A DNA stretch of 64,000 nt from Azoarcus indigens (GCF_004361735.1 NZ_SNVV01000001.1:434001-498000), one strand, 5' to 3'; positions 8,558 to 20,265 are shown, counted from the first letter of the stretch. Made by a program: numbers and translations. The notes: generated from the letters alone by a model not told the origin.

Positions 8558-10588
8558 TCATCCGCGGTTGAACCAGAAGGTGAGCAGGATGAACACGCCG
8601 ATGATCATGGTGAAGGCGTACTGATAGATATGGCCGGTCTGGAACAGGCGCGACATCTGCGCAATCCAGCCCACCAGCTTGGCCGTGCCATTGATTGCAA
8701 TGCCATCTATCAGGCCCTGGTCGCCCGCCTTCCAAAGTCCCTTACCGAGGAGGCGCGCACCGCCGGCGAAGAAGATCTCATTAAAGCGGTCAAAAAAGTA
8801 CTTGTTCTCGAGCAGGGTATGGATCGGCTTGAAGGTGCGCTGGATGGCCGCCGGAATGCCTGGCTTGACCATGTAGAAGAACCAGGCAACGACGACACCG
8901 CCCATCGCCAGCCAGAACGGAGCGGTCTGAAGACCATGCAAGGCCATGGCGACCGGGCCGTGGAAATGCGCAGCAAGTTCCTCAAGCCCGACGTGGTTGT
9001 CACCGACGAAGATCACACCGTCGAACCAGGAGCCGAAAAGCATAGGTTCGATGGTGAAGAAGCCGATCAACACCGAAGGAATCGCAAGCAGCAGCAGCGG
9101 CACAGTAACGACCCAAGGCGACTCATGCGGTTTCTGCCCCGGCGCCAGACCGTGGTGATGGTCCCCGGCATGGGCATCTTCTTCCTCGTGCTCGTCATGA
9201 TGATGTTCGCCGTCATGATGGTGTGCCTGACCGAAGCGCTCTTTCCCGTGAAACACCAGAAAGTACATCCGGAAAGAGTAGAAGGCGGTCACGAACACAC
9301 CCAGCATTACGCAGAACAGCGCATAACCGGCACCCGGAATGTGTGAGGCATGCACCGCCTCAATGATGGAATCCTTGGAGTAAAAGCCGGAGAAGAAGGG
9401 GAACCCGATCAGCGCCAGGGAGCCCAGCAGTGAGGTAATCCAGGTGACCGGCATGTACTTCCACAGGCCGCCCATATTGCGCATGTCCTGGTCGTGGTGC
9501 ATGCCCATGATCACCGAACCCGCGCCGAGGAACAGCAATGCCTTGAAGAAGGCGTGGGTCATCAGGTGGAACACGGCGGCCGAATAGGCGGAGACGCCCA
9601 GCGCGACCGTCATATAGCCCAGCTGCGACAAGGTCGAATAAGCCACCACGCGCTTGATGTCGTTCTGCACGATGCCGAGAAAGCCCATGAACAAGGCTGT
9701 CGTGGCGCCGATCACCAGGACGAAGGAAAGGGCGACATCCGAAAGCTCGAACAGCGGCGACATCCGCGCCACCATGAAGATACCCGCGGTGACCATGGTG
9801 GCCGCGTGAATCAGGGCGGAGATCGGGGTCGGGCCTTCCATCGAATCGGGCAGCCAGACGTGCAGCGGCACCTGCGCAGACTTGCCCATCGCGCCGATGA
9901 ACAGACAGATGCAGATCGCAGTGATCAGCGGCCAACCGGTCACAGCCATCTCCTGCGTGGCTAGATCGCTGGCCTGGGCGAATACCTCTACGTAATTCAG
10001 CGAGCCGGCATAAGCGGCGACCAGACCGATACCCAGCAGGAAACCGAAGTCGCCGACGCGGTTGACCAGAAAGGCCTTGAGGTTGGCGTAAATGGCAGTG
10101 GGACGTTCATACCAGAAGCCGATAAGCAGGTAGGACACCAAGCCGACAGCCTCCCAGCCGAAGAACAGCTGCAGGAAGTTGTTCGACATCACCAGCATCA
10201 GCATGGAGAAGGTGAATAGCGAGATATAGCTGAAGAACCGTTGGTAGCCCGGATCCTCGTGCATGTAGCCGATGGTATAGATATGCACCATCAGGGATAC
10301 GAAGGTCACAACCAGCATCATCATGACTGTGAGCTGATCGATCATGAAGCCGACCTCGAAGCTCAGCCCACCCGCTTCCATCCAGGTATATACGGTGCCG
10401 TTAAAGGTATTACCGGCCTGCACATCGCGGAAAATGTAGATTGAGGCGATGAACGCCACAGCCACCCCAAGGATGGTCGCCACATGAGCGCCAGTACGAC
10501 CGATCAGTTTTCCGAAAAGGCCGGCCAGGATCGCACCGGCGAGCGGTGCCAATGGCACGACTAGATAGAGCTTCTGCATGTCCGTCAT
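8558..10588 (-). CDS. nuoL: NADH-quinone oxidoreductase subunit L
   Basis: Largest antiporter-like subunit of complex I, 676 residues, with the long lateral helix at the C-terminus. Motifs include LFFGWEAVGLVSYLLIGFW with the helix-5 glutamate, GKSAQVPLHVWLPDSMEGPT, and QNDIKRVVAYSTLSQLGYM. Between helices, residues 456-479 form a loop with 11 histidines interleaved with Asp/Glu, which is a possible metal-binding patch. Position in the operon and length are normal. Confidence 0.97.
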   Translation of the reverse strand: MTDMQKLYLVVPLAPLAGAILAGLFGKLIGRTGAHVATILGVAVAFIASIYIFRDVQAGNTFNGTVYTWMEAGGLSFEVGFMIDQLTVMMMLVVTFVSLMVHIYTIGYMHEDPGYQRFFSYISLFTFSMLMLVMSNNFLQLFFGWEAVGLVSYLLIGFWYERPTAIYANLKAFLVNRVGDFGFLLGIGLVAAYAGSLNYVEVFAQASDLATQEMAVTGWPLITAICICLFIGAMGKSAQVPLHVWLPDSMEGPTPISALIHAATMVTAGIFMVARMSPLFELSDVALSFVLVIGATTALFMGFLGIVQNDIKRVVAYSTLSQLGYMTVALGVSAYSAAVFHLMTHAFFKALLFLGAGSVIMGMHHDQDMRNMGGLWKYMPVTWITSLLGSLALIGFPFFSGFYSKDSIIEAVHASHIPGAGYALFCVMLGVFVTAFYSFRMYFLVFHGKERFGQAHHHDGEHHHDEHEEEDAHAGDHHHGLAPGQKPHESPWVVTVPLLLLAIPSVLIGFFTIEPMLFGSWFDGVIFVGDNHVGLEELAAHFHGPVAMALHGLQTAPFWLAMGGVVVAWFFYMVKPGIPAAIQRTFKPIHTLLENKYFFDRFNEIFFAGGARLLGKGLWKAGDQGLIDGIAINGTAKLVGWIAQMSRLFQTGHIYQYAFTMIIGVFILLTFWFNRG

Positions 10589-10601
10589 CGCGTGCGTCCC
10601 T

Positions 10602-10907
10602 TTAACCCTTCAGGCTGTCCAGATCATCCACATGTATCGTCCGCAGGTTGCGGAACAACACCACCAGGATCGCCAAGCCGATTGCAGACTCGGCTGCAGC
10701 CACCGTCAGGATGAAGAAAACGAAAACCTGGCCCGCGATGTCTCCCAAGTAGTGGGAAAAAGCGATGAAATTAAGATTGACCGCAAGCAACATCAGCTCG
10801 ATGGCCATCAACAGCACGATGAGGTTCTTCCTGTTCAGAAAGATCCCCACAACGCTGATCGCGAACAGGATCGCGCCCAGGATGAGGTAATGGGAAAGGG
10901 ATAGCAT
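10602..10907 (-). CDS. nuoK: NADH-quinone oxidoreductase subunit K
   Basis: Small complex I membrane subunit of 101 residues with three transmembrane helices. It carries the conserved membrane glutamates in [13 protein letters not shown] and in [12 protein letters not shown] prefer ATG 10907 to the TTG two codons upstream because GGGAG lies six bases before it. It sits 13 bp before nuoL. Confidence 0.95.
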   Translation of the reverse strand: MLSLSHYLILGAILFAISVVGIFLNRKNLIVLLMAIELMLLAVNLNFIAFSHYLGDIAGQVFVFFILTVAAAESAIGLAILVVLFRNLRTIHVDDLDSLKG

Positions 10908-10964
10908 CTTCAACTCCCTGATCGCTTCGGCCGCAGCCGCCGCGGTTCTTATTCGTGACTTGTT

Positions 10965-11567
10965 TTAGTCCTTCTCGGCCGGCATCTTCACCAGCTCGAC
11001 TCGGCCTTCCCGCTTGACTGCGACCTGCTCGGAAGGATTGATGTACTTCGTACCCTTTCGCTTGCGCAAGGTAAGCGCCACCGCCGCCACCATCGCAACC
11101 AGCAGCACCAGAGACGCCAGTTCGAAGGGATAGACGTAATCCGTATAGAGAACGCGCCCAAGCTCGCGGGTATTGCTGTAACCCGCCTGCGGATCCGGCG
11201 GCGCCGGCATCGCGTCCAGGCCGAAATAGCGGCCGCCCAGCACCATCGCCATCTCTACCGCCATCAACACACCGATCAGCGAACCGACCGGGAGGTAGCT
11301 CCAGAAGCCCTGGCGCAAGCGATCCAGGTTGATGTCCAGCATCATCACGACGAATAGGAACAACACCATCACGGCGCCGACGTAAACCATCACCAGCGTG
11401 ATAGCCAAAAATTCCGCTTGCAGCAGCAACCAGATACCACTGGCATTAAAGAAGGCCAACACCAGATAAAGCGCGGCATGCACCGGATTGCGCGCGGTGA
11501 TGACTCGCAACGCCGCGAACACAAGGATCACGGCGAGAAAGTAGAAGACGAAGGTCTTGAATTCCAT
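10965..11567 (-). CDS. nuoJ: NADH-quinone oxidoreductase subunit J
   Basis: Complex I membrane subunit of 200 residues with five predicted helices. NPVHAALYLVLAFFNASGIWLLL and the following AITLVMVYVGAVMVLFLFVVMML region, including the conserved helix-3 bulge, are typical. The charged C-terminal tail is somewhat longer than in E. coli. It is 30 bp downstream of nuoI. Confidence 0.95.
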   Translation of the reverse strand: MEFKTFVFYFLAVILVFAALRVITARNPVHAALYLVLAFFNASGIWLLLQAEFLAITLVMVYVGAVMVLFLFVVMMLDINLDRLRQGFWSYLPVGSLIGVLMAVEMAMVLGGRYFGLDAMPAPPDPQAGYSNTRELGRVLYTDYVYPFELASLVLLVAMVAAVALTLRKRKGTKYINPSEQVAVKREGRVELVKMPAEKD

Positions 11568-11597
11568 TTTTCCGGTCGCAGCGCAGACGCGCCCTCC

Positions 11598-12086
11598 TTA
11601 ACGGTACTTTGCGTCCTGCTCGCGGTCTGCCGCGATCTGACCCTCATAGCGGTCGCCGACCGCCAGCAGCATCTGCTTGGTGTAATACAGATCGCCGCGC
11701 TTTTCGCCGTGATACTCGAACACCCGGGTTTCCACGATGGCATCGACGGGACAGGCCTCCTCGCAGAAACCGCAGAAGATGCACTTCGTAAGATCAATGT
11801 CATAACGGGTCGTCCTGCGGGAACCATCATCCCGCTGATCCGACTCGATGGTGATCGCCAACGCTGGGCAAACTGCCTCGCAGAGCTTGCAGGCAATGCA
11901 ACGCTCTTCGCCGTTCGGATAACGGCGCAACGCGTGCAGGCCACGGAAACGCGGACTCTGCGGTGTCTTCTCCTCAGGAAACTGGACGGTAATCTTGCGA
12001 GCAAAGAAATGCCGCCCGGTAAGAGCCATGCCCTTAAGCAGTTCTTTCAGGAAAAGACTGCCGATGTAATCCCTAGCACCCATCAC
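11598..12086 (-). CDS. nuoI: NADH-quinone oxidoreductase subunit I
   Basis: Peripheral-arm subunit of 162 residues that carries iron-sulfur clusters N6a and N6b and passes electrons towards the quinone site. Two complete ferredoxin motifs are visible: [12 protein letters not shown] and [12 protein letters not shown]. There are two consecutive candidate ATG codons (MM). It follows nuoH by 7 bp. Confidence 0.97.
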   Translation of the reverse strand: MMGARDYIGSLFLKELLKGMALTGRHFFARKITVQFPEEKTPQSPRFRGLHALRRYPNGEERCIACKLCEAVCPALAITIESDQRDDGSRRTTRYDIDLTKCIFCGFCEEACPVDAIVETRVFEYHGEKRGDLYYTKQMLLAVGDRYEGQIAADREQDAKYR

Positions 12087-12093
12087 CCTTACC

Positions 12094-13143
12094 TCAAGAC
12101 CAGATCGAGAGCGGCGACATCATCCACACCGCGACAACGACCACCCACACCAGCGTGACCGGAATGAATACCTTCCAGCCCAATCGCATGATGTGGTCGT
12201 AGCGAAAGCGCGGGAACGTAGCACGCACCCACAGGAAGATGAAAAGGATGGCCGCAGTCTTCAACGCCAGCCAATGGAAACCATCTGGCAGGAAACCGAA
12301 CGGCGACAACCAGCCGCCCAGGAACAGGACCGAGGTCAGGATGGAAACCAAGATCATGTTCGCGTATTCGGCGAGGAAGAACAGCGCAAACGTCATGCCG
12401 GAGTATTCGACCATGTGCCCGGCCACGACTTCCGCCTCGCCTTCAACGACATCGAACGGCGCGCGATTGGTTTCCGCGATACCCGAAATAAGGTAAACGA
12501 CGAACATGGGCAGTAACGGCAGCCAGTTCCAGGACAGAAAGCCGAGTCCCATATCGGCAAAGCGGCCACTGCTCTGGGAAACCACGATGTCCGAAAGATT
12601 CAGGCTGGCCGAAATCAGCAGCACGCAAATCAGCGCGAACCCCATCGAAACTTCGTAGGACACCATCTGCGCTGCGGCACGCATGGAACCCAGGAAGGGG
12701 TACTTGGAGTTGGAAGCCCAACCGGCAACCACCACCCCATAGACCTCCAGCGACGTCACGGCGAGCAGAAAGAGGAGACCTGCATTGACGTCGGCGAGCA
12801 CCAAACCGTCATCGAAGGGGACAACTGCCCACGCTACCAGCGACGGAGCCAGCGCCAGGATAGGACCAACAATGAAAAGCCCTTTGCTCGAACCGGAAGG
12901 GATCACTATTTCCTTCAGGAGCAACTTCACCCCATCAGCGATCGGCTGGAGCAGGCCTTTCGGACCGACCCGGTTGGGGCCTATGCGCACCTGCATGTAG
13001 CCGATGACCTTGCGTTCGGCCAGCGTCAGATAGGCAACACAAATCATCAGCGGCGCGATGATCGCGATGATCTTCACCAAGGTCCAAACCAAGGGCCAGG
13101 CGGGCCCGAACAAATCTGCAACCGGTTGCAGCATCGCTTCCAT
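12094..13143 (-). CDS. nuoH: NADH-quinone oxidoreductase subunit H
   Basis: Membrane subunit that forms the quinone-binding chamber with NuoB and NuoD. It has 349 residues and about eight helices. [22 protein letters not shown] and [26 protein letters not shown] are the hallmark loops. The ATG at 13143 shares its A with the nuoG TGA (TGATG), indicating translational coupling. An in-frame TTG lies one codon upstream and is less likely. Confidence 0.97.
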   Translation of the reverse strand: MEAMLQPVADLFGPAWPLVWTLVKIIAIIAPLMICVAYLTLAERKVIGYMQVRIGPNRVGPKGLLQPIADGVKLLLKEIVIPSGSSKGLFIVGPILALAPSLVAWAVVPFDDGLVLADVNAGLLFLLAVTSLEVYGVVVAGWASNSKYPFLGSMRAAAQMVSYEVSMGFALICVLLISASLNLSDIVVSQSSGRFADMGLGFLSWNWLPLLPMFVVYLISGIAETNRAPFDVVEGEAEVVAGHMVEYSGMTFALFFLAEYANMILVSILTSVLFLGGWLSPFGFLPDGFHWLALKTAAILFIFLWVRATFPRFRYDHIMRLGWKVFIPVTLVWVVVVAVWMMSPLSIWS

Positions 13144-15488
13144 CAAGCACGCTCCACGCTGAGTCGGCCGCTGAGCGCCCCGAGCGCGGCCGTAGTCCGA
13201 TGCGCTGCTGCGATCCTTACGCAGCCAGCCGCTAGAGTCTCATCCGCGGCAGCGACCAGTTCTACGGTCCCGCTGCCCTGCCCCACCCGCACCCGCTCGC
13301 CGCTTGAGACGCCCAACTGGGCAAGCGTGGCAGGACTCAGGCGTGCGACCGGAACTGCCGCATCCTTGGTCTTCTGCAATGGAGCAGAGCGCCGCACCAC
13401 AGGATCTGCGAAATAGATGGGCACGTCTGCGACCCGCTCCAGACCGGCTCCGCTGTCGGTCACCGAGGCAGCCTCAGCTACATGGAATGTCTCACCCCCG
13501 GCCAATTTGCGCGTGTAGTCGGCTCCAAGCGCTGCCTTGCTCACGGCCTCGGAATCCTCATACGCAAAATCATTCAGCCCCAGCAAGGTTCCAAGGACAC
13601 GCAGCACCTTCCAGCCTGGACGACATTCGCCCAATGGTTTGGCCACCGCGTTGAAGCTCTGCGCACGTCCTTCGCAGTTCACGAACGTGCCGGAGGTCTC
13701 GGAAAAAGGCGCGATGGGCAGAAGCACATCGGCCGATTCGCGCAAGGCCGGGCTGTCGAAGGCAGATAGGCTCACCACGATCTCGGCGGATTGCAAAGCA
13801 GCCTGAGTGCGAGGAGCGTCAGCAAAGTCCAGATCAGGTTCAGCCGCCAACAACACATAGCCCTTGCGCGGAGAGTCAATCATCCCTTTGGCATTCAGGC
13901 CCGTGCCGCTCGGCACAGCGCCCGCAAGGTAGCCCCCGACACTATTGGCAGCCTCACCAATCACGCCCGCGCGGCCACCGGAAAGGCGCCCGATCTCGCA
14001 CGCCAGCGCTTCCAGTTCAGCAGCTTGAGAGTGCTGAACAGCCAGGTTTCCCAACCATATGGCGACTCTCTCGCCACTGCCAACGAGTCTAGCCAGCGTT
14101 GAAGCCTCCTCTGAAACCGCCGCGGGCAGCGAAGATACAAAGGCTTCCGAGACCACTACGCTTTTCTGTTCCGACAAGGCGCGCACAAGCTGACCCAATG
14201 CCGAGACCATACCGGAAGGCGGCACCACCATACGGCTACGCACCGGGAGCAGCCACTCCTCCGCTGTCGGGCCAACCACACCGACCTGCAAACCTCGTTT
14301 TGCCGCCTGGCGGACCCTTTGCGCGAGCAGCGGCGCATCCTTACGCAGGAAGCTACCGATCACCAGCAATCTGTCCAACTCGCCGACGCCGGCGATAGGC
14401 ATACCCAGCCAGGGGGCACCGGAACGCCGCCCATCGGCACGGAAATCCGTTTGGCGCAGACGAAAATCCACGTTGTCCGTACCCAGGCCTCGCATCAGCT
14501 TCTGGCCGAGGTACAACTCCTCCACCGTCGCATGGGGCGACAGCAACGCACCAAGCCCCTGCCCGCCGTGCTGTTGAGCTATGCCCCGCAGTCCATTCGC
14601 CGCAAATTCCAGCGCCGTCTGCCAATCGACCTCACGCCATTCACCGCCTTGCTTGATCTGCGGCCGCTGCAGACGCTCAGCACTATTGAGCGCCTCATAA
14701 GAGAACCTGTCCTTGTCCGACAGCCAGCACTCGTTGATGGCCTCGTTCTCCAAGGGCAGCACCCGCTTCACAACGTCATGCTTGGTCTGAACGATCAGGT
14801 TCGCCCCCAATGAGTCGTGCGGACTCACCGATTTACGGCGGGAAAGCTCCCATGTACGGGCGGCAAAACGGAAGGGCTTGGAAGTCAGCGCACCAACCGG
14901 ACATAGGTCGATGATGTTCCCCGAAAGCTCGGAATCAACCGTCTTCTCGACGAAAGGCATGATCTCAGCATGCTCCCCCCGAAATGCCTGGCCCAACTCC
15001 ATCTCGCCGGCTATCTCGGTAGTGAAACGCACGCACCGGGTGCAGTTGATGCACCGAGTCATATCCGTCGCCACTAAAGAACCGAGATTCTTGTTCAGGA
15101 CAACCCGCTTCTCTTCCTGGTAACGCGACTGGCTGCCGCCATAGCCGACCGCCAGATCCTGCAACTGGCACTCGCCGCCCTGATCGCAGATCGGGCAATC
15201 CAAGGGGTGGTTGATCAGCAGGAACTCCATCACACCCTTCTGCGCCTTGACCGCAGATTCGGAATGGGTCCATACCTTCATGCCATTCGTCACCGGCGTC
15301 GCACAGGCAGGCAAGGGCTTGGGCGCCTTTTCCACCTGTACCAAGCACATGCGGCAATTAGCAGCGATGGATAGCTTCTTGTGGTAGCAGAAATGGGGAA
15401 TATAGCTGCCGATCTTGGCAGCGGCATCCATGACCGTGCTGCCATCCGGCACCTGGATCTGCTGGCCGTCGATTTCGATCTCTAGCAT
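13143..15488 (-). CDS. nuoG: NADH-quinone oxidoreductase subunit G
   Basis: Large iron-sulfur subunit of the NADH module, 781 residues. The N-terminus holds a [2Fe-2S] ferredoxin domain ([21 protein letters not shown]) and then the [4Fe-4S] ligands [15 protein letters not shown] further ferredoxin-type motif, [11 protein letters not shown], follows. The remainder is a molybdopterin-oxidoreductase-like domain without cofactor function in this family. It overlaps nuoF by 7 nt and nuoH by one base. Confidence 0.97.
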   Translation of the reverse strand: MLEIEIDGQQIQVPDGSTVMDAAAKIGSYIPHFCYHKKLSIAANCRMCLVQVEKAPKPLPACATPVTNGMKVWTHSESAVKAQKGVMEFLLINHPLDCPICDQGGECQLQDLAVGYGGSQSRYQEEKRVVLNKNLGSLVATDMTRCINCTRCVRFTTEIAGEMELGQAFRGEHAEIMPFVEKTVDSELSGNIIDLCPVGALTSKPFRFAARTWELSRRKSVSPHDSLGANLIVQTKHDVVKRVLPLENEAINECWLSDKDRFSYEALNSAERLQRPQIKQGGEWREVDWQTALEFAANGLRGIAQQHGGQGLGALLSPHATVEELYLGQKLMRGLGTDNVDFRLRQTDFRADGRRSGAPWLGMPIAGVGELDRLLVIGSFLRKDAPLLAQRVRQAAKRGLQVGVVGPTAEEWLLPVRSRMVVPPSGMVSALGQLVRALSEQKSVVVSEAFVSSLPAAVSEEASTLARLVGSGERVAIWLGNLAVQHSQAAELEALACEIGRLSGGRAGVIGEAANSVGGYLAGAVPSGTGLNAKGMIDSPRKGYVLLAAEPDLDFADAPRTQAALQSAEIVVSLSAFDSPALRESADVLLPIAPFSETSGTFVNCEGRAQSFNAVAKPLGECRPGWKVLRVLGTLLGLNDFAYEDSEAVSKAALGADYTRKLAGGETFHVAEAASVTDSGAGLERVADVPIYFADPVVRRSAPLQKTKDAAVPVARLSPATLAQLGVSSGERVRVGQGSGTVELVAAADETLAAGCVRIAAAHRTTAALGALSGRLSVERA

Positions 15489-16801
15489 GAGGGGCTCACG
15501 TAGATTTGGCTGCCTTCGTACTGCACTTCAGGCGAGACGAGACATTTCTTGTTTTCGATGTGGTACTGGAACTCTCCACCGAAATGCTTGATGAAACTCT
15601 GTACCGGCATGGACGCTGCATCACCCAAGGCGCAGATGGTCCGGCCCATGATGTTGCCGGTGACCGAATTCAGCAGGTCAAGATCATCCGCGCGGCCCAA
15701 GCCGTTCTCAATGCGGTGCACCACTCGATAAAGCCAACCGGTGCCCTCACGGCAGGGAGTACATTGCCCACAGGACTCTTCGAAATAGAAGTACGACAGA
15801 CGCTCGAGTGCCTTGACCATGCAGGTCGTCTCATCCATCACGATTACCGCGCCAGAGCCCAGCATCGAGCCAGCCTTGGAAATCGAGTCGTAATCCATGG
15901 TGCAACTCATCATCACGTCGGCAGGAAGGACAGGCGATGACGAACCACCAGGAATCACCGCCTTCAACTTGCGCCCCCCACGCATTCCTCCGGCCATCTC
16001 CAGCAATTCGGAAAAAGGCGTCCCGAGCGGGATCTCATAATTGCCTGGACGATTGACATGGCCAGAAACGGAGAAAAGCTTCATCCCGCCGTTATTCGGC
16101 TTGCCCAGGTTAAGAAAGGCCTCGCCCCCCATATTGATGATGAAAGGGACGGATGCAAAGGTTTCCGTATTGTTGATGGTCGTCGGCTTACCGTACAAAC
16201 CATAGCTCGCCGGGAATGGCGGCTTGAAACGTGGTTGCCCTTTCTTGCCTTCAATGGACTCGAGCAGCGCAGTCTCCTCACCGCAGATATACGCGCCGTA
16301 ACCATGATGAGCAAACAGATCGAAGGAAAAGCCACTGCCAAGAATGTCCGCTCCAAGCAAGTTCGCGGCCCTAGCCTCTTCCAACGCCTCCTCAAAGCGC
16401 TGGTATATCTCGAAAATCTCACCGTGGATGTAGTTGTACCCACGAGCACAACCCATTGCGTACGCCGCAATGGTCATACCCTCAATCACCGAATGAGGGT
16501 TGTAGCGGAGGATGTCTCTGTCCTTGAAGGTTCCAGGTTCGCCTTCATCGGAATTGCACGCCAGATACTTGTCGCCCGGAAAAGAGCGCGGCATGAAACT
16601 CCATTTCAAACCAGTCGGAAAGCCCGCACCGCCTCGTCCCCGCAAAACCGCAGTCTTGAGCTCCGCAATGATGGCCTCCGGGGGAATTTTCTCGGAGATA
16701 ATCTTTTTCAGCGCAGAATAACCACCTCGAGCGAGATAGTCCTGCAGCCGCCAGGCCCGGTCGCCGTCTACGCCGGCGAGGATCATTCCTTGCGCACTCA
16801 T
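15482..16801 (-). CDS. nuoF: NADH-quinone oxidoreductase subunit F
   Basis: NADH- and FMN-binding subunit of complex I, 439 residues. [14 protein letters not shown] is the NADH/FMN loop and [12 protein letters not shown] holds three ligands of cluster N3, with the fourth in GRTICALGD further on. I set the start at ATG 16801: the nuoE stop overlaps it in an ATGA junction and the family sequence begins there. The open frame upstream is only nuoE read out of phase. Confidence 0.97.
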   Translation of the reverse strand: MSAQGMILAGVDGDRAWRLQDYLARGGYSALKKIISEKIPPEAIIAELKTAVLRGRGGAGFPTGLKWSFMPRSFPGDKYLACNSDEGEPGTFKDRDILRYNPHSVIEGMTIAAYAMGCARGYNYIHGEIFEIYQRFEEALEEARAANLLGADILGSGFSFDLFAHHGYGAYICGEETALLESIEGKKGQPRFKPPFPASYGLYGKPTTINNTETFASVPFIINMGGEAFLNLGKPNNGGMKLFSVSGHVNRPGNYEIPLGTPFSELLEMAGGMRGGRKLKAVIPGGSSSPVLPADVMMSCTMDYDSISKAGSMLGSGAVIVMDETTCMVKALERLSYFYFEESCGQCTPCREGTGWLYRVVHRIENGLGRADDLDLLNSVTGNIMGRTICALGDAASMPVQSFIKHFGGEFQYHIENKKCLVSPEVQYEGSQIYVSPSC

Positions 16802-17277
16802 TTGCTTTCCAGATCGGCCAGCAACTGGTCGATCTTCTCCTTGGTCATCCAGCTGCACATATGATGGTTGTTGACCAACAGCACGGGAGCATCGCCACAA
16901 GCCCCCATGCACTCACCTTCCTTCAAGGTGAATTTCCCATCCGCCGTCGTTTCGTTGAAATCGATCCCCAGCTTCTGCTTCACATAGTCAGCGGCGTGAA
17001 CACCACCCGAGAGGGCACAGGGGAGATTGGTACAGACAGTAATCTTGTGCTTACCGACGGGCTCAAGATCGTACATGTTGTAAAAGCTGGCGACCTCATA
17101 AGCCGCAATGGCCGGCATCTCCAGATAATCGGCGATGAAAGCGATGAGCTCCTGGGGAAGCCATCCCTTCTCGACCTGGGCGATACGCAGCGCCGCCATG
17201 ACTGCGGACTGCTTTTGATCCGCCGGATACTTGGCAACCTCTCGGTCAATCTGTTGCAGCGATTCTTGGCTCAGCAT
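16798..17277 (-). CDS. nuoE: NADH-quinone oxidoreductase subunit E
   Basis: Thioredoxin-like [2Fe-2S] subunit (cluster N1a) of the NADH module, 159 residues. The four cysteine ligands are visible in CTNLPC and in [10 protein letters not shown]. It ends in an ATGA overlap with nuoF and starts 57 bp after nuoD. Confidence 0.97.
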   Translation of the reverse strand: MLSQESLQQIDREVAKYPADQKQSAVMAALRIAQVEKGWLPQELIAFIADYLEMPAIAAYEVASFYNMYDLEPVGKHKITVCTNLPCALSGGVHAADYVKQKLGIDFNETTADGKFTLKEGECMGACGDAPVLLVNNHHMCSWMTKEKIDQLLADLESK

Positions 17278-17334
17278 GTCGTGCTCATCTTCTCGTTTGC
17301 CTGCCGATTCCCTGTGTCGCGGGTTCTTCTCGAC

Positions 17335-18588
17335 TTATCTATCGATCTCGCCGAACACCACATCCATAGTGCCGATAATCGCGACCACGTCAGCAATCAT
17401 ATGGCCACGGGAGATCTCGTCCATTGCAGCCAGGTGTGCAAAACCCGGGGCGCGCAACTTCAATCGATAAGGCTTGTTAGCTCCATCGGAAACCGCATAG
17501 ACACCGAACTCACCCTTTGGATGCTCGACCGCCGCATAGACCTCACCCTTAGGGACATGAATTCCTTCGGTAAAGAGCTTGAAGTGGTGGATCAGCTCCT
17601 CCATATTTGCCTTCATCTGCTCACGAGGGGGAGGGGCGACCTTGTGATTGCCTGTAATAACCGGACCGGGATTCTGCCGCAGCCATTCAATACATTGACG
17701 AATGATGCGATTCGACTGGCGCATTTCTTCCATGCGGCAGAGATAGCGGTCGTAGCAATCTCCGTTCTTTCCAACCGGGATATCGAAATCCAGTCGGTCG
17801 TAAACCTCATAGGGCTGTTTCTTGCGCAGATCCCATGCAATACCCGAACCTCTGAGCATAGGACCAGAGAACCCCCAACCTAGCGCCTGTTCCGGGGTCA
17901 CCACGCCGATACCAACGGTACGCTGCTTCCAGATACGGTTATCCGTCAGCAGGGTTTCGTATTCATCGCAATAGCGCGGGAAACGCTGGGTGAAGTCATC
18001 CAGAAAATCGAGCAGGGAACCTTGACGATTGCCATTCAGTTCCTCAACCGCCTTCGCATTCTTGAACTTGTTGACCTGGTATTGAGGCATCCGGTCAGGC
18101 AGATCCCGATACACGCCTCCGGGGCGATAATAAGCCGCATGCATTCGCGCCCCGGAAACCGCCTCATACACATCCATGAGGTCTTCCCGCTCACGGAAAG
18201 TATAAAGCACCATGGTCATCGCACCGATATCCAGCGCGTGAGTGCCAATATTGAGGAGGTGATTCAAAATCCGCGTAACTTCGTCAAACATGACGCGGAT
18301 ATATTGCGCACGCAACGGCACTTCCAACCCTAGCAGGCGCTCAATGGCCATGCAATATGCATGCTCATTGCACATCATGGACACGTAATCCAAACGGTCC
18401 ATATAAGGAACAGATTGTACCCAAGTCCTAGTTTCAGCGAGCTTCTCGGTTCCGCGATGCAGCAGGCCGATGTGAGGATCTGCGCGCTCTACAACCTCAC
18501 CATCCAATTCAAGAACAAGGCGCAAGACGCCATGAGCAGAGGGATGCTGCGGGCCAAAGTTGATGGTGTAATTGCGAATCTCAGCCAT
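17335..18588 (-). CDS. nuoD: NADH-quinone oxidoreductase subunit D
   Basis: 49-kDa-type subunit that lines the quinone-reduction site, 417 residues. [18 protein letters not shown] near the start and [14 protein letters not shown] are diagnostic, and the conserved quinone-site histidine lies in the first motif. I set the start at ATG 18588 ([12 protein letters not shown]); codons further upstream lie within nuoC. It overlaps nuoC by 8 nt. NuoC and NuoD are separate genes here, unlike the fused E. coli form. Confidence 0.97.
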   Translation of the reverse strand: MAEIRNYTINFGPQHPSAHGVLRLVLELDGEVVERADPHIGLLHRGTEKLAETRTWVQSVPYMDRLDYVSMMCNEHAYCMAIERLLGLEVPLRAQYIRVMFDEVTRILNHLLNIGTHALDIGAMTMVLYTFREREDLMDVYEAVSGARMHAAYYRPGGVYRDLPDRMPQYQVNKFKNAKAVEELNGNRQGSLLDFLDDFTQRFPRYCDEYETLLTDNRIWKQRTVGIGVVTPEQALGWGFSGPMLRGSGIAWDLRKKQPYEVYDRLDFDIPVGKNGDCYDRYLCRMEEMRQSNRIIRQCIEWLRQNPGPVITGNHKVAPPPREQMKANMEELIHHFKLFTEGIHVPKGEVYAAVEHPKGEFGVYAVSDGANKPYRLKLRAPGFAHLAAMDEISRGHMIADVVAIIGTMDVVFGEIDR

Positions 18589-19186
18589 GACCGACATCCC
18601 CGTAATTCTCTTCACGCACGATACGCGGCGTATTTTCCCGGGGCTCAATTGTCACCGGCTGATAGACGACACGCCCCAACTCGGGGTCATAACGCATTTC
18701 AACATAACCCGAGACAGGAAAATCCTTGCGGAAGGGGTGGCCGACAAAACCGTAATCCGTCAGGATTCGACGCAGATCGGGATGTCCGGAATACATGATC
18801 CCGTAGAGATCAAAAGACTCTCGCTCATACCAATTGGCACTGGGCCACAGGTCCGCCAAGGAATCCAGAACGGGAAAGTCGTCGCTATCTGCAAAAACCC
18901 GCACTCTCAAGCGCCAGTTGTTCTTGATCGATAGTAAATGAGCTACGGAAGCGAAACGCTTCCCCTCCCAAGAACCATTGCCGTAGGCTGAATAATCTAG
19001 CCCGGAGAGATCAATCAATTGCTCGAAGCTGAACCCGGGGTCATCCCGCAGCTTGGTAGCAAGTTGCAGATAATTCGACGCGGACACTTCTATCGTCAAT
19101 TCACCGCATTCAAGCACCTGCGAAACCAGGTCTTCTCCGAAAACTTCACGGAGCTTTTCATTGAGCCGTTCAAGTTTGGCACTCAT
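18581..19186 (-). CDS. nuoC: NADH-quinone oxidoreductase subunit C
   Basis: 30-kDa-type subunit of the connecting module of complex I, 201 residues. The family signature is [20 protein letters not shown], followed by [19 protein letters not shown]. It overlaps the start of nuoD by 8 nt and lies 15 bp after nuoB. Confidence 0.97.
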   Translation of the reverse strand: MSAKLERLNEKLREVFGEDLVSQVLECGELTIEVSASNYLQLATKLRDDPGFSFEQLIDLSGLDYSAYGNGSWEGKRFASVAHLLSIKNNWRLRVRVFADSDDFPVLDSLADLWPSANWYERESFDLYGIMYSGHPDLRRILTDYGFVGHPFRKDFPVSGYVEMRYDPELGRVVYQPVTIEPRENTPRIVREENYGDVGHG

Positions 19187-19201
19187 TTCCGAGCCTACCT
19201 G

Positions 19202-19678
19202 TCAGCGCGCAATAGTATTTGTGCGCTTGATTTTGTTTTGCAGCTGAATGATTCCGTAGAGAAGCGCCTCCGCTGTCGGAGGGCATCCCGGGACGTACAC
19301 ATCCACGGGAACGATACGGTCGCAACCACGCACGACCGAATAGGAATAGTGATAGTAGCCGCCGCCGTTGGCACAGGACCCCATAGAGATGACCCATCGG
19401 GGCTCGGCCATTTGATCGTAGACTTTACGTAAAGCGGGAGCCATCTTGTTGCACAGGGTACCAGCAACGACCATCAAGTCGGACTGCCTGGGGCTTGGTC
19501 TGAAAACGACACCGAAACGGTCGAGGTCATAGCGAGCACAACCCGCATGAATCATCTCCACCGCACAACAGGCCAACCCGAAGGTCATCGGCCACAATGA
19601 ACCGGTACGAGTCCAGTTGATAACTGCATCAAGCGAAGTAGTGACAAATCCTTCGCGAAAGACGCCTTCTATGCTCAT
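19202..19678 (-). CDS. nuoB: NADH-quinone oxidoreductase subunit B
   Basis: Carries cluster N2, the last iron-sulfur centre before quinone, in 158 residues. The ligand cysteines are in [16 protein letters not shown] and [10 protein letters not shown]. An amphipathic N-terminal segment ([13 protein letters not shown]) faces the membrane arm. It is 3 bp downstream of nuoA. Confidence 0.97.
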   Translation of the reverse strand: MSIEGVFREGFVTTSLDAVINWTRTGSLWPMTFGLACCAVEMIHAGCARYDLDRFGVVFRPSPRQSDLMVVAGTLCNKMAPALRKVYDQMAEPRWVISMGSCANGGGYYHYSYSVVRGCDRIVPVDVYVPGCPPTAEALLYGIIQLQNKIKRTNTIAR

Positions 19679-19681
19679 GCC

Positions 19682-20056
19682 TTACTCCCAATCGAGCGCA
19701 CCGTTCTTCCACTCGACGATATAACCGATAACCAGAATGGCCAGAAAAACCATTACGGATCCGAAAACGAACCAAGCGAGTTCGCCGGCGGCGATGAACT
19801 CCTGAAAGACGGTCGCCCAAGGAAAGAGGAAGGCGATCTCCAAATCAAAGAGGATAAAGAGAATAGCAATGAGGTAGTAACGGACGTCGAACTTCATACG
19901 GGCATCTTCAAATGCCTCGAATCCGCACTCATAAGGCGATAGCTTTTCGCCATCGGGGCGATAAGGAGCGAGAACACGCCCCAGGATGACAGGAGCGACA
20001 CCGAAGCCCAAACCAACGAGAATGAAGACCAAAACAGGAAAATAATTTTCCAGCAT
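19682..20056 (-). CDS. nuoA: NADH-quinone oxidoreductase subunit A
   Basis: First gene of the nuo operon: a 124-residue membrane subunit with three helices and the conserved loop [27 protein letters not shown] lies about 9 bases before the ATG. The upstream 100 bp hold a terminator hairpin (20125-20150) but no clear -35/-10 pair, so the operon promoter could not be assigned. Confidence 0.96.
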   Translation of the reverse strand: MLENYFPVLVFILVGLGFGVAPVILGRVLAPYRPDGEKLSPYECGFEAFEDARMKFDVRYYLIAILFILFDLEIAFLFPWATVFQEFIAAGELAWFVFGSVMVFLAILVIGYIVEWKNGALDWE

Positions 20057-20124
20057 GCCTATCTACTCCTATTTGAGCTTGGCGATTTGGCTACGTCGCC
20101 CTTATTTTTTTCAGTGTCCCTGTA

Positions 20125-20150
20125 GAAACGCCCGCTTTCGCGGGCGTTTC
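20125..20150 (-). terminator. Intrinsic terminator downstream of tRNA-Leu
   Basis: GAAACGCCCGC and its exact complement flank a 4-base loop. On the minus strand it lies 7 bp beyond the CCA end of tRNA-Leu, and the stem ends in GTTTC. It separates the tRNA transcript from nuoA. The U-tract is short, so some read-through into nuo is possible. Confidence 0.65.
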
Positions 20151-20157
20151 AGTATTC

Positions 20158-20242
20158 TGGTGCCGACGATGAGACTCGAACTCATACGGCTTTCGCCACC
20201 ACCCCCTCAAGATGGCGTGTCTACCAATTTCACCACGTCGGC
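20158..20242 (-). tRNA. tRNA-Leu (anticodon GAG)
   Basis: Class II tRNA of 85 nt including an encoded CCA end. The acceptor stem GCCGACG pairs with CGTCGGC, the D-arm contains GTGGTGAAATTGGTAGACAC, the loop TTGAGGG carries anticodon GAG, there is a long variable arm (GGCGAAAGCC), and the T-arm contains GAGTTCGAGTCTC. It resembles E. coli leuU tRNA. It lies between secG and nuoA on the same strand. Confidence 0.96.
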
Positions 20243-20265
20243 TCGCTGCTCGTTACAGCCAGATA

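Noticed and set aside
20125-20150. Hairpin read as an operator of nuo
   Set aside because: Its position just beyond the tRNA CCA end and exact stem fit a terminator better.
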